Source: Latrodectus hesperus (lineage: Eukaryota; Arthropoda; Arachnida; Araneae; Theridiidae). From it: 64,000 bases of DNA. How positions within the stretch are numbered: the stretch's first letter is position 1; every line of letters begins with the position of its first letter. Below the pieces are notes generated by a model. It was not told the DNA's origin, did not search any database, and was given only the letters and a program-made list of their open reading frames with translations. The stretch is taken from contig CM075862.1 of the NCBI GenBank assembly GCA_037975125.1, forward strand, positions 11,397,625 through 11,461,624, in the 5' to 3' direction. This document shows positions 25,901-34,300 of the stretch, piece by piece. The position numbers and the translations under genes are program-made.

Positions 25901-28900
25901 CTTGTTTGCTGCCACTCGAAAAATGCGATTTGAAGGCAAGTAGAAATTCATCAACAAGTCGGATGTACGACGCCGTCTCAACACGATGTGACCTAGATGA
26001 AACGTTATATGACGTCATGAATACTTTAAACCAATGAGAATTGTAATAAAGTGGCGTAATCATGATTTCAACTGGAGCGAAAGAAAGAACTCTTTTATAG
26101 TTAAAATCGAGTATTTTTTCCATTTTCATTATTTTGCTTTCACATAATATTACCGATTTTAATGAAAGAGAAATAAATTAAAGAAAAAAATGACTATTAC
26201 TTGTTATTGACGTTTATGAAAAATAATGGTTATTTTGATTTAAAAATGGCTTTTATAAATTAATCTGCCGATTTTCAATTTGTTTCAATTATAAGATTTG
26301 AATGAGACAAATGTTTATCTTTTCTGAATCATAAAAGATTTATTTGCCAAAATATATTCTCATAGATGCCATAAACTTTATATAAAAATGTTGAGGCCTT
26401 TTATCCAAACTTAAATATTTTTCTGAGAATACTTCTAACCAGGCCAGTTGCTTTTTCCAATTTGATAAACGATGTATTTTCACATTGAAATCGATTTAAA
26501 AAAATCAAATATAAAATTTAGTAGTTTAAAAGAGCGTTAATCAATTCTTTCATTAAAAATGATATTGCTCATTTTTGTATGAAAGATATTATCAATAAAG
26601 CATACGCAATATTTTACCGTTACATATAAGAAGTTCGATAATAACTAAGCGCCATTGCCCAAGGAAAAATCTAAACCTGTTTTAACACAGCATGAATACT
26701 AAATTAAACTGAAACTCACAGCAACACGAGATCCAATACGTGAAAAGGCCTTCGGTGCCCGTATCTGTTATTATGATAGAGGCCTTAGGGTGCGAAGTAT
26801 ATGTCCCGGTTAGGTGGTTAACCCCCAGTGTTTAGTTCCCAATCGTGCTTGGTACTCAGTTTTATCGACCCACTGAAGTGATGGAAGTCTGAACATGCAT
26901 ACTCTTATGTTCAACAAAAACTACTCTATCCCAAGCTCATGGCTGGAGTGTGTATTTCCTTTGGTTCTGGTTTATTTTTACAGAGAATCTGTGATAAATA
27001 GCAAAAAAACTTTGTTGATTGTCACTAATCAAGGACTGGAAACTAACGTCATTCTGTTGACACTTCTGATTTCATTAAATTGGTTTTATCATTGTGTTCC
27101 ATTTTTTTCCTTTTGCGTTAGTCTTTTTATATTTCCAACGCCTTTTTTATGGAATGTTACCAACTTTGAAGTAGCCAAATGGAATGAAAGATGATATATC
27201 AGCCATAGAAAGAAGAGGTCTTGTTTATCGAGTAAAAAATGTGCAAACATGAACGTAAAATAAAAGAAAATAACCACTTGGAGGATGTATCAGAATAACA
27301 GAGCATTCTCCCCTTTTGTAAATTAAGTGATGTCTCGGTGGTGTCACTAACAATGAAATACGCAAAAGTAAACCAGTACTTTTGTTCAACATTACCTTAA
27401 ATTTGTCAATTTGTTATAAATAAGTACAGATATATGTGTTCAAAACTTCATAACTGCTGAGCATTGTGAATACATTCAACCTTTGATGTTAAAATTGAAC
27501 ATCGAGTGATTTAAGTGAGATGTCATAAAAATTCTAGAAATAGATATTAAAAATAAAACACACCTTTCGTCTGTCACGTCGGACATGTAACTGTAGGTGG
27601 AGGACATGATGATGATGAATCCACCGCAACAACCGGACAAAGAGGCACTTGCCAGGTACCAGTACGGAGATGCACCAGGAAAAATGGTGATGATGACTTG
27701 CAGCAAACTGTCAACAAATACTCCAGCTGTCGCAATTAATATAGGGTACTTCCGACTGTAACGATCACTCCAGGGACCTAAAAGAAATGCAAATGCATAA
27801 TCAAACATTATATCTTATCACTCTCAACTTTTAAATGTGTAGATGTTGACACAGTTGGGGTGCCCTCCAGATGTATCTGGAGCTGTTGCGGGGCCATGCC
27901 CCCGGTGGTGCCACTTTCCTTTACCCTTTCTAGCAACTCCCATATAAACTGGTAGAACCTTCTTGGGTTAGATACAGGGGAGTTGGCTGGTGTATACAAG
28001 TCACTAACGATAGTAAATGCATAAGTATGTCTTTCAATGCCAAGTCTAAAAAGTGAACAATGATTAGAAGATAAAATTTCTGGAATTGGAAAAGTTTAGG
28101 TATCAAGGCATCAGACAGTCATGCTGACTTATGTATTATAATAGTGCTTCTAATACCATCATTGAGATCATGATGATATCCATGATCATAATGGTCACGG
28201 TCATGCAATGTCAGTATGCTCCATGGTCACGTGATGTCAGTATCACATTAGGATATTAGTATGACCATTGTTTTACTACGAGATATTGCCGACCGATCGG
28301 CTTAATGGTTAGCGTTCCTGACTCCTGAGCTGTTGGTCCCGGGTTCGAATCCTGGTTCGGGCATGGATGTTTCTTTCCTTCTCTGTTCTCTCTGTCCTCT
28401 CTTCTGTGATGTGTGTAAGTTGTGGTATGAATGTGACCCACCCTATAAACGGGTTTGTAGTGGTATGGCGCGGGCAACGCTGTTCGCCTCCGTGACTTGG
28501 TTAACAGGTGCCCGCTGGGTAACGATAAATGAGTAGCAGTTTCTGGCCTTGTTGTGGCATAGAGTTCAGTCAGCCTTGTGTGCCCGCCATTGGATTCATA
28601 CCACGAGATATTGCTTTCCCATGATCTGTGCTAAGTGAAGGTAGTTGTCCCCTTTAAAATTAAGAGTAGCTGAACACCTTTTTTTATATGCTTCGAAATT
28701 TAAACCTCAAAATAATTAAAATTTTCATTTTATATTTTTCACCAACTTTGATTTAAATGCATATTCATTCTTATATTGTTAAACTAGGTAATGAAGAAAT
28801 ATATTCATAATGAGATATTTAGTTGTTTTTAATGTATATTATTCTAAATCCGGAAGGATATGAATGCATAAAATAACTCTAAAAAATGTTTCCTTGCATC

Positions 28901-31567
28901 GAAGTTCGATTTTGTTTAACAAACTACTATTAAATAAGTTTTGCATCCTTCACAGAACAAGCTCAATGATGGATGACGTGCCAGTGAATTGGAAACGGTT
29001 CCAAGCAAAAATGAATTTTTATTATTCTGACTCTACATTTATGACACAAAATATTTGCTCAAGTACGTGGGTGGTCTTCAAAATTGAACGATTTGTATTG
29101 TTATTACCATTGAAGAAGAACAAATTAATTTAACAAAGAGTGCAAATTGTATCTGAGTATACGACGATTTTAAAGCTATCAAAACTATATTAAACTTCAC
29201 ATGATTTTTTTTTCGCCGTAATTTATTTTAAATATACTCCAAGGCACAATTCGTTGTATTTCTTTTTTATATTCGGAAGATCAAAATTAACAGACTGGAA
29301 AGGAAGCATCAAAATCAACAAAAAGCACGCCTTGATGATAGTATGAGGAAGAACATCATTAGATTGAAAATACGACATTCGTCTGATGAATGTTCATTCC
29401 AATTCCTTGTAATTACTGATGTGTATTAAAGGGTATTCTATAAAAAAATAGGAAGCTATTTATATGCATAAAAGCAGCGCCATAAAATCAAGAAATAAGA
29501 TGCAGATAATTTTTCCAAAATTTTAGCAACATTTTTAAAAGAGCAGACATACGACTATTATTTCCCCAGCTTTGTGCCTCCTTAAGCTATTATTATTTGT
29601 CATACAGAAATGAAAGTGGGTGATTTAAAGTTAAAATGTACAAAATACGTCGCTATTTTCCCATCGTTCAATCAAAACAGCAACAGAAATAGCTAAGTTA
29701 ATGAAAAAGGCAGTAACAATGGGACAGTTTTTAGAATGAAAATGTTTTTAAAGAATGATATCTGTCTGCACAAGTGGCTTCTAAGCCACGCCGATCAGAA
29801 AATGATATGAGAGAATAATGCGTAAAACGCGAAATACTGACATTTAAATGTCAGTTCTAAAGATATATCTTCCCATGATAATAGCTGATTTTATTGAAAA
29901 ATTTCCAAGACAGTGTTCACATTTGAATGATTCACATTTCCTAGTCGCCAAGGCATTCCGACCATTCACATTTCCTGCGTAAAAAACTCTCAGTTGTTAT
30001 GGAATGTTTTTTGTATACAATATAACTATGCTTACATTATTTATAATAATTTTACAACGGTTTGAGGATTCATTGCAACAAAAAACCCATCGTTTTACTG
30101 ATAAAATTGCAGCTTCTACATTAATGACATGTCAAGCCAAGAAACTGAATGTCAATAGTGAAAGCCACAGTACCAAGTACAAAACTTCATGTTATTTCAA
30201 TAGCGTTCAGAGCTAAGAACACAGAAGCAGAACGCGCGAGCTGTAGAAATCGATTTTCAAAGTGTCAAGCCTTAAACTGAGTTTGGAATCTCGTGGTAAT
30301 TTTAAACATAAATCAAATATAAAACTAAACTAAACCAGCGGCATGAAAGTCCATATGCAGGCCAAGGCCTACAGTGCCCATATCTGTTTTCCTGGCCTAG
30401 AAATTAAATTCATTTCCTCTTAATATCATTTTAATCTTGATTTCATTGAATTTATTAATTACTAGAAACGCATTTGATATACATTTGCTAAAATTGATTA
30501 TTTTTAAGAAGGGAAAATTAAATTTAGGAGTCATTCAAATAGTAGCCGTAAGTTAAGAGCTTCACAGGCTTATGGGAAAAAAAAAACGGCCGTAGTAGTC
30601 AAGTTGTTAGGGCATTGGCCATTTGTCTGGAAGGACTGAGTCCCATAATAAATGCCGCCAAAGACCCACCGAGTACAAGCGATATCCATGCTCGTTAAAT
30701 CTGTAGAATCGAAAGTCCTTTGTTTGGTCGTTGAGCAGTTACCATTGGTGTAATAGTCTGGAGAAAATTTCCTCCCTCTCCAGATCAATGTCAAAATTGA
30801 GGGAATGGATTCTCTGGTGGTGCATTCTACTGGAGGAGTTTGAAGCAAAGTTGTGCTTTCACTTTCGTGTTACTCTGCTTAAACGAAAGACGCACCCTAC
30901 TGACTTAAAAATTCGCATAGCCGTCGGCAGAACGAACTTGGCTTGTCGAAGTGTCATAAACAACAACATGTGAAAAACAGGATCTGACCAACTGCTTTAA
31001 TACCGGCCTATGGACTGCTAAAGGCTGCTGTTAAGGCCTACTTTCACCCACAACAAAACTGCCTTTAGGGAGGCTTTTTCATAGATTACGTGTTGCAAAG
31101 GAGGAATTTGATAGAGTTTCATGCAGAAGGCAGCATGCATTTCCACTTTTCAACAATAGCTGCGACCGAACCCGGCATTTTATACTCCGAAGAGCACCTT
31201 ACCCCTAGGCCACAGCAATGGCCAACCTCTGGAGTGGTTGCAACTTAAATGCAGATATTCAACAATGCTTACCCAGGAAGGTGGCCATGACGAGGGCGGG
31301 GATGGTGGAGATGATGACGAAGGCGTTGTAGAGGTTGTTGCCGTGCGTAACGGCGCTGATCTGCTCGCTGTCGTTGTCGATGCTGTCCAGGTCGTCGCAG
31401 ATGTGGTGGGAGTAGTTGAGGGACACCCTGCACGCTCTGTCGTGGAAGAGGCTCTGAATGGTGACGATGCGAGCGTTGTAGCCGAACATGATGAGGAAGA
31501 GGAAGGGCTCCACCGTCGTCTTCTTCAGCCCGTCCACCACCTTCGAGCTGAGCGGCTTCTGCGTCAT
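7315..31567 (-). CDS. SLC46-family MFS transporter, seven-exon gene (whole span)
   Basis: This gene encodes a multi-pass membrane transporter of the SLC46 group, whose known members move folates, heme-like or muropeptide cargo across plasma or endolysosomal membranes. Seven exons (31567-31273, 27777-27564, 24210-23867, 19135-18896, 11582-11499, 10576-10420, 7432-7315) join in phases 1,2,1,1,1,2 to 483 residues, a usual SLC46 length. Visible marks: V-E-P at residues 19-21 before TM1; a C46/C57 pair and the sequon N51-Y-S in the first outer loop; MFS motif A at 99-108 (G-P-W-S-D-R-Y-S-R-K); a basic cytosolic loop at about 225-268; a second sequon N419-S-S; and a charged C-tail after about 450. 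All introns are GT-AG. The true start may lie further upstream, because an AG acceptor sits 5 nt before the chosen ATG and the frame stays open to it. The family is clear; the substrate cannot be told from sequence. Confidence 0.9.
7884..7958. repeat. (TA)n microsatellite
   Basis: An uninterrupted TA run of about 75 bp, followed by TACGTGTGTATACG. Long Y-I-Y-I frames over it are artefacts. In SLC46 intron 6. Confidence 0.97.
8010..8450. mobile_element. Diverged copy of the 41.4-kb pogo-like repeat
   Basis: Colinear matches to the 41368-42328 element include ATCAAACTAAGA, TTTCAAATAAATCAA, TTATTCGCTGTAGGA, GAATGTTCAAAGGTCA and GTGGGGGAAAACA. The left end is missing (it abuts the (TA)n tract region) and the right end is worn. 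A 21-bp direct duplication (GAAGAAGAGTTACCA motif) sits near 8250-8280. In SLC46 intron 6. Confidence 0.7.
8495..8790 (+). pseudogene. Non-LTR retrotransposon 3' end (RT C-terminus) relic
   Basis: Near 8512 the plus strand reads C-R-K-C-H-M-Q-E, then a stop, then T-A-K-H-I-I-F-E-C-E-A-F-A and L-P-R-L. This is the cysteine/histidine cluster (C-x2-C...E-x2-H-x3-E-C) found after the reverse transcriptase of Jockey/R1/CR1-type LINEs, ending S-N-stop at about 8674. A short 3' UTR follows to the AAGAAGAAGAAT stretch near 8770. In SLC46 intron 6. Confidence 0.7.
10012..10413 (+). repeat. 400-bp dispersed repeat, copy 1
   Basis: Shares long colinear blocks with 25694-26106, for example TATATAAGAAATC, CGCCTTGTTTGCTGCCACTC and TACGACGCCGTCTCAA. 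The TATATAAG box and a TGRCGTCAT motif inside suggest a promoter-bearing unit such as a solo LTR, but no LTR-type ends or target duplication were recognised. Its right edge ends within about 5 bp of the SLC46 exon 6 donor. Confidence 0.75.
10420..10576 (-). CDS. SLC46 exon 6
   Basis: This exon encodes residues 394-444 and two bases of A445: the G-R-V-F-S-L-L-A-T-C-E-S-L motif at the start of TM11, the outer loop with sequon N419-S-S, and TM12 ending in L-I-P-A-A-A-I-F. The acceptor is TTGTTTTCTGTAG and the donor GTAAGT. The frame meets a TAA inside the donor, which makes it look like a C-terminus, but family alignment and phase both call for one more exon. A dispersed repeat ends within about 5 bp of the donor on the intron side. 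Confidence 0.92.
11222..11412 (+). mobile_element. SINE G 3' half
   Basis: A plus-strand 5'-truncated copy beginning CAAAATTGAGGGAGTGG and ending TGTCATAAGTGGCAACAAC. It lies in SLC46 intron 5, about 90 bp from exon 5, on the strand opposite to the gene. Confidence 0.75.
11499..11582 (-). CDS. SLC46 exon 5 (84 nt)
   Basis: This short exon was found by phase matching. It lies between the acceptor TTTCTTTTTCAG and the donor GTAAGC and encodes residues 366-392 plus one base of G393. The peptide W-F-S-G-T-M-Y-A-C-G-G-I-A-V-R-S-R-I-S-K followed by L-V-S-K-Q-E-L matches the family's R-S-x-I-S-K-x-V-x-x-x-E-L-G signature between TM10 and TM11. At 84 nt it leaves the phase unchanged, so skipping it would keep the frame but remove this loop. 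Confidence 0.92.
   Translation of the reverse strand, partial: LGSVAPCTRVEELPCGREYQSSLASKS
12258..12520 (+). mobile_element. SINE H copy
   Basis: A plus-strand unit matching 49446-49706: AAGAGACAAGTCCCAGG, GGGTTGGGAAAGTTCGACTC, CTAAACATTGAGGG, CGGGACATATGCTTCG and TATAGGCTGCCATGCC. The promoter boxes are not clear. Confidence 0.7.
13487..13887 (-). mobile_element. SINE B (tRNA-Ser/Leu-like head), split by SINE A
   Basis: A minus-strand SINE is framed by the 16-bp duplication TCAATGAAAAAATGAT (13471-13486 and 13888-13903). Read on the minus strand, the head carries TGGCTGAGTGGTCAAAGC (A box region) and GGTTCGATTTCC (B box); the body ends in a TAAA-type tail next to the left duplication. SINE A sits inside its head between the two boxes and the 5' end. 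Without that insert it is about 210 bp. Confidence 0.88.
13692..13866 (-). mobile_element. SINE A, full copy nested in SINE B
   Basis: This is a 175-bp insert with the 14-bp duplication CCACTCAGCCACGG on both sides (13678-13691, 13867-13880). On the minus strand it opens GCCGAGCTGGCAGCCGAATG, has an A box (TGGTTAGCGCTC) and a perfect B box (GGTTCGAATCC), and ends in a GACAAACAAACCAACC-type tail. It is the best reference copy of family A in the window. Confidence 0.9.
14574..14641 (+). mobile_element. Truncated SINE A tail inserted in the Tc1 element
   Basis: This is a 68-bp piece matching only the 3' end of SINE A (GGTCTAATTAGCCCTCGTG onward to the ACAAAC/CCAAA tail). It is bracketed by a 14-bp direct repeat CTTCTCAAGCTTCC at 14560-14573 and 14642-14655. 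The target duplication and tail indicate 5'-truncated retroposition into an already present Tc1 element. Confidence 0.88.
14656..15501 (-). pseudogene. Tc1-like DD34E transposase, broken
   Basis: The minus-strand reading starts at ATG 15501-15499 (M-A-A-K-S-K-E-V) and shows an N-terminal helix-turn-helix-like segment, then I-F-S-D-E-S-K-F near 15035, Q-Q-D-N-D-P-K-H-T-A near 14840 and S-P-D-I-N-P-I-E-N-L-W near 14740. The second D and the E are 34 residues apart. Several stops and frame changes separate these blocks, so it is a relic. Confidence 0.87.
16249..16438 (-). mobile_element. SINE A copy
   Basis: This copy matches the one at 13692-13866 closely, in the same orientation, with A and B boxes intact. 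The flanks CATCTATATACG (16237-16248) and CATGTATATACG (16439-16450) form a 12-bp duplication with one mismatch. It lies in SLC46 intron 4, about 400 bp beyond the Tc1 element. Confidence 0.87.
16451..18895. other. SLC46 intron 4, repeat-poor part
   Basis: A+T-rich intron sequence between the last SINE A and exon 4, with homopolymers and a short GA run near 17965. I see no gene or repeat family. Confidence 0.5.
18896..19135 (-). CDS. SLC46 exon 4
   Basis: This exon encodes residues 286-364 and one base of A365, spanning the TM7-TM8 loop (F-P-Y-T-R-R-M-F-K-W) and TM8 to about TM9/10. The acceptor CTTCTTCTTCTAG follows phase 1. Of two overlapping donors at its end (GTGGGT, then GTATCT four bases further on), only the first keeps the frame into exon 5, so 18896 is used as the edge. 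Confidence 0.88.
19136..21204. other. SLC46 intron 3, first part
   Basis: A+T-rich, nothing recognised apart from a 25-bp scrap resembling SINE G (CCAATAGATGGCACCACAAC near 19940). Confidence 0.45.
21205..21375 (-). mobile_element. SINE A, degraded
   Basis: A minus-strand relic: GGTTTGGTTTGATTGTCGC at the tail side, then a body alignable to family A (TAATTAGACAGTGACC, TTTAATGTGGATC) with a damaged B box (GAGCATCAAACTCATG). Confidence 0.65.
22330..22940 (-). mobile_element. SINE C, split by SINE D and cut by a hAT insertion
   Basis: The minus-strand family C 3' half lies at 22330-22513 and the middle and head-proximal part at 22838-22940 (AAACAGAGAGAATGG, CTGAACCGGGACC). SINE D occupies the gap. 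The remaining head is interrupted at 22940 by the hAT element and resumes briefly after 23711. Confidence 0.75.
22514..22837 (-). mobile_element. SINE D copy nested in SINE C
   Basis: About 324 bp, clearly richer in G+C than the surroundings. On the minus strand it starts GAGCTCCAGTGGCTCAGTAG and ends CCTGCACCGC. A diverged duplication, CACATTTATACATCA / CACATTTCTTCATGA, flanks it. The same unit recurs at 43223-43530. The start resembles a tRNA A-box region (GGCTCAGTAGCTT), but I see no clean B box. Confidence 0.78.
22941..23703 (-). mobile_element. hAT transposon, 8-bp target duplication
   Basis: Ends CAGTGGTTCATAACC (22941) and CAGCGGTTCTTAACC (from 23703 inward) are typical hAT inverted repeats and extend into G-C-G-A-C-C-C subterminal repeats on both sides. 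The 8-bp duplication GCTTATGG / GCTTAAGG (22933-22940, 23704-23711) differs at one base. At 763 bp it is an internally deleted copy that keeps part of the transposase. It lies in SLC46 intron 3. Confidence 0.92.
23351..23625 (-). pseudogene. hAT transposase C-terminal remnant
   Basis: A minus-strand open stretch ending at TGA 23353-23351 reads ...L-P-F-S-T-T-Y-M-C-E-A-G-F-S-A-L followed by I-K-N-N-Y-R-N-K-L-N. This is the C-terminal dimerisation block of hAT transposases of the ZBED5/FAM200-like type, with the conserved C-E-x-G-F-S-A-L and Y-R-N-K/R-L. The N-terminal zinc finger and catalytic core are missing. Confidence 0.85.
23867..24210 (-). CDS. SLC46 exon 3 (largest exon)
   Basis: This exon encodes residues 171-284 and one base of G285. 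The acceptor CGTGTTTCAG supplies the last base of R170, giving T-D-E-R-S-R-Q-T-R across the junction. It covers TM5, TM6, the central cytosolic loop (about 225-268, with E-T-K-P-R-R-F-D and several basic residues) and most of TM7. The donor is GTAAAG. The exon is much richer in G+C than its introns, which also gives long open shadows in other frames. Confidence 0.93.
24211..25693. other. SLC46 intron 2, repeat-poor part
   Basis: A+T-rich intron sequence between exon 3 and the second copy of the 400-bp repeat. No supported feature. Confidence 0.5.
25694..26106 (+). repeat. 400-bp dispersed repeat, copy 2
   Basis: The second copy of the unit at 10012-10413, in the same orientation, in SLC46 intron 2. 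It keeps the TATATAAG box (about 829-837 of the 25 kb segment), the GCTGCCACTCGAA block and a full TGACGTCA palindrome. No coding content is supported. Confidence 0.75.
26730..26895 (-). mobile_element. SINE H 3' part
   Basis: A minus-strand partial copy (AAGGCCTTCGGTGCCCGTA, GCGAAGTATATGTCCCGG, CCCCCAGTGTTTAGTTC). In SLC46 intron 2. A much shorter piece of the same 3' end lies at about 30340-30405 in intron 1. Confidence 0.65.
27564..27777 (-). CDS. SLC46 exon 2
   Basis: This exon encodes residues 100-169 and two bases of R170. The acceptor TTTCTTTTAG splits G99 in phase 1. It opens with the conserved MFS loop P-W-S-D-R-Y-S-R-K between TM2 and TM3 and continues through TM3 and TM4, ending in the S-D-V-T-D-E stretch typical of the family before TM5. 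The donor is GTGTGT, which is weaker than the other donors. A G+C-rich unclassified repeat begins about 55 bp upstream in intron 1. Confidence 0.92.
27835..28005. repeat. Unclassified G+C-rich insert next to exon 2
   Basis: About 170 bp with a sharp G+C rise beginning about 55 bp upstream of the exon 2 acceptor. It contains a small hairpin CTCCAGATACATCTGGAG and is open on the minus strand (about 63 codons). It looks like a piece of a transposable element 3' end, but nothing else in the window matches it. Confidence 0.35.
28290..28598 (+). mobile_element. SINE C, full copy
   Basis: A 309-bp insert in SLC46 intron 1, opposite in strand to the gene. The head CGGCTTAATGGTTAGCGTTC supplies the A box and CGGGTTCGAATCCTGG the B box. 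A CT-rich middle and a body ending near GCCCGCCATTGGATTC follow. The 16-bp duplication TACTACGAGATATTGC / TACCACGAGATATTGC (28274-28289, 28599-28614) differs at one base. Confidence 0.9.
28615..30339. other. SLC46 intron 1, repeat-poor part
   Basis: A+T-rich, with a 20-bp perfect palindrome centred in ACTGACATTTAAATGTCAGT (29836-29855) and a small hairpin GTGGCTTCTAAGCCAC near 29772. No gene recognised. Confidence 0.5.
30586..30968 (+). mobile_element. SINE G copy
   Basis: A plus-strand unit: head GGCCGTAGTAGTCAAGTTG, GCCGCCAAAGACCCACCGAG, CTCTCCAGATCAATGTCAAA and a tail ending GTGTCATAAACAACAAC. The B box is damaged (GACTGAGTCCCATAA). It lies in SLC46 intron 1 against the gene. Confidence 0.8.
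31273..31567 (-). CDS. SLC46 exon 1 (first coding exon seen)
   Basis: This exon encodes residues 1-98 plus one base of G99. It carries the N-terminal cytosolic stretch, the V-E-P motif (19-21), TM1 (about 20-36), the first outer loop with C46, C57 and the N51-Y-S sequon, and TM2 (about 82-98). The donor is GTAAGC directly after ...TTCCTGG. The ATG at 31567-31565 lies 5 nt inside an acceptor (TTTCTTTGCAG, exon edge 31572), so the exon is probably preceded by an untranslated or short coding exon that I did not find. Confidence 0.9.
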
Positions 31568-32374
31568 CGATACTGCAAAGAAATCATCGATATTGTATTA
31601 GAAAACGAATTGCGAAAGTGGTTTCAAAGGTATTTCCTTTCCTATTTTACAGTTTCTTTGATAAATTCATTATTTTTAATTACTAATACTGCTTAATCAC
31701 TATAAGTGTCTAGGAAACAGTAAATTATAGGAATGAATGAGGGTTGTTGAATATCTGCTGTACATTTAATCAAATTCATAAGATTAAAATATTTGTCTTG
31801 CAATCTTTACTTCTCTAGTGTTTCCAGCAAGTGAGTTCTATATTAGTCCTATAAAAACTCAGAAAAATAATTTACACAAAATTAAAAACATTTTTTAAGG
31901 GATACGCTTTAATTATAACTAGAATAATTTATTGAATATAGGCTTCTAACGAAGAAGTAAACAAATGTATTCGAAGACTTTTAGCTCTTAGGTCGACAAA
32001 AAGAAATAATTGAGACAGTGTTTCTTTTAGAAATAATGGTGTTTAAACAACAATTGTTTGTCCAATTAGAAATATTTGTGTTAACTGTTTTGTCAAAATA
32101 CATTATAAAAATATTCTCCTCTCTCTTTATTTTCTGAGTTGTTCTTTAAGTGCATCACAGAGTACATCTTTAGAGTACCCAATAATAACAAATGGATAAA
32201 TTTACTTAGAATTACTTCAGGCAACAACTAAGTTGAACAATTCTAATTATTTTACTATTTTAATCTCGCTGTTTAAAACTAAAGTTTGATACTCAATTTT
32301 ACGCTGCACAACACTATCATAATATAAATGGAACTATCATGATCTTAAGTAAAATAGAAGGATATTAAATGTCT

Positions 32375-32570
32375 ATGGTTGCAGGGGAGGCCATCATGAC
32401 TGAAAAGCAGCGGTGGGCTGATCCATTAGGGTCAGAAGGAAGTGAGTTAGAAAACTAAATCGAGGAATCGCTGTGTTCATTAAATGCGGTTGGAACACGT
32501 TAAAAAAATTCGTAATCACAATGTCTTCCAAGTAGTTAGTACGTTTGAAAACCTAAAAACCAACCAGATA
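32375..32570 (+). mobile_element. SINE F, strongly decayed
   Basis: Only scattered family F words survive: GGGAGGCCATCATGAC, GGAACACGTTAAAAA and CACAATGTCTTCCAAGTAG, in the right order on the plus strand, about 1 kb upstream of SLC46 exon 1. Confidence 0.45.
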
Positions 32571-32632
32571 ATTTTAGAAAAATTCAGAAGAAACATCTAC
32601 CTTTTGTGATGAATATCACTTTAAAAAATAAG

Positions 32633-32746
<114 letters not shown>

Positions 32747-34049
32747 ATGTATGCATATACATATATGATTGTGTATATTATATATGTGTGTGTACATAGA
32801 TACATTGTAAAAACATAAATTACAAAGTCTATTCTAATTACTCACACGTATGCCTGGTAATTTTGCACACATCTGCTTTCTCAACGTCTATCTCAGTAAT
32901 TTTCAATACATTTATCACATTGTGGAAAATTGTTAGCAGGTAACGGTATTTTTAGCAAAATGAGACTCATTTCTTTTGTACATTAACAAGTCCCTTTTAG
33001 TACCTTAGAAACCTTTTAAATTATTTTTTGAACCTAAAATGCTTTTAAAAGCTAAGGTGCTTATTAAACTTGCATAAGCTGCCTGCCTGTATATAGTTAT
33101 CAACTTTCGTATCATGCCATTTTTTTCCCTTTTCATATATTAAGTGTTCATACTATTTATAGTATTGCTTTCAATGTATATGTTTTTATTGCCATAATTA
33201 CCCTAGAAATTGTTAACTGTCTTTTCATTGATTGTAAATTGTTTCTCCATGGTTTGTTGTGTTTGTCATTATGTTATATTTTATTTTTAACTCAGAGAAA
33301 ATATTGAATGCTATTGCCTGATGTTCAACAGAGCTTAAAGCCCCTTAAAATGTTTTGTAACTTCTTGCTACCCATTTGTAAACACAATTTCATTGCCTTG
33401 TTAAATGCCACGATCGTGGCGCCCTCACGGACCTCGTAGAGGTGTGGAGCATACTAGGTGTTGAGGAGACGGCACCCGTTAACCTTAAGGTTTACAGTCT
33501 GGGGTCTCCCCACACAGTTATGTGTGTATGTGCATTACCAAGAACATAAATGACAAGTGATTTTGTCATCTTAAATGTTTTCTTTATTAAACATATACTT
33601 TTAATTATTCAAAATGAACCTTATTTCAGTGTTCCTCAGGATTCCAAAAGAGGGGGAAATGAAACACAAAACTATAAAACGAAACGACAAAAAAAAGAAT
33701 AAATAAATAAATAGAACACAAGCGTAAAATATAATATACCCATGGGTTCATTTTCTTATGACGCCAATTATGATTAAATGCTTTTTAATGATTAAGTGTT
33801 TAATATAAATAGTTTAATGAAATTATTAAACTAACTATCATAATTTTTTGTTTATTTAATTGATTAAGAACACTAAACATGAAATTGGTATTTCATTTAA
33901 TATTCTTTTCTTCTTATCAAATATTTTTTTTCCTTTTTAACTCCTGGTGCATTAAATAGTATATTTCAGAAAAGGTATGTTTCGCAACTTTTTCTTTTTC
34001 TTCGTGGCTACATATCTTGTATCATCCTCGACAAATCTAGCATTGTTCA

Positions 34050-34300
34050 AAAGTTTGTGGCTCCATGCTGGAACGGTTTCCGAGCGGTGGGAAAACTGAC
34101 AAGAAACGGGTTCTCCCTACCTCTACCGACCGTAATTTATTTAGTTTATTGTCTGCAGTGTGTAATTGTTGGTCTCTCTTTTCAACTGCTGAGACTAATC
34201 TGCCGATCTTTTTCAAGGTCATGTGAAAAAAGTGATCGGGGCAGTAGGGAGGACTTCTTCCCCCACTTTATTTCGTGTCATAAGGGCTTGAGGAACGAAT
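34050..34300. other. G+C-richer unique segment upstream of SLC46
   Basis: About 250 bp with raised G+C, 2.5 kb upstream of the first coding exon. Both strands have short open frames of about 60-80 codons, but neither resembles a known protein. It could contain a 5' untranslated exon or promoter of the SLC46 gene; no firm donor or initiator was identified. Confidence 0.3.

Noticed and set aside
28290..28365. Possible tRNA gene (good A and B boxes)
   Set aside because: The acceptor stem does not close, and the unit continues into a SINE body with a 16-bp target duplication. The same holds for the other B-box hits.
31238..31696. 152-codon plus-strand frame rich in E, D and V
   Set aside because: An antisense shadow of SLC46 exon 1.
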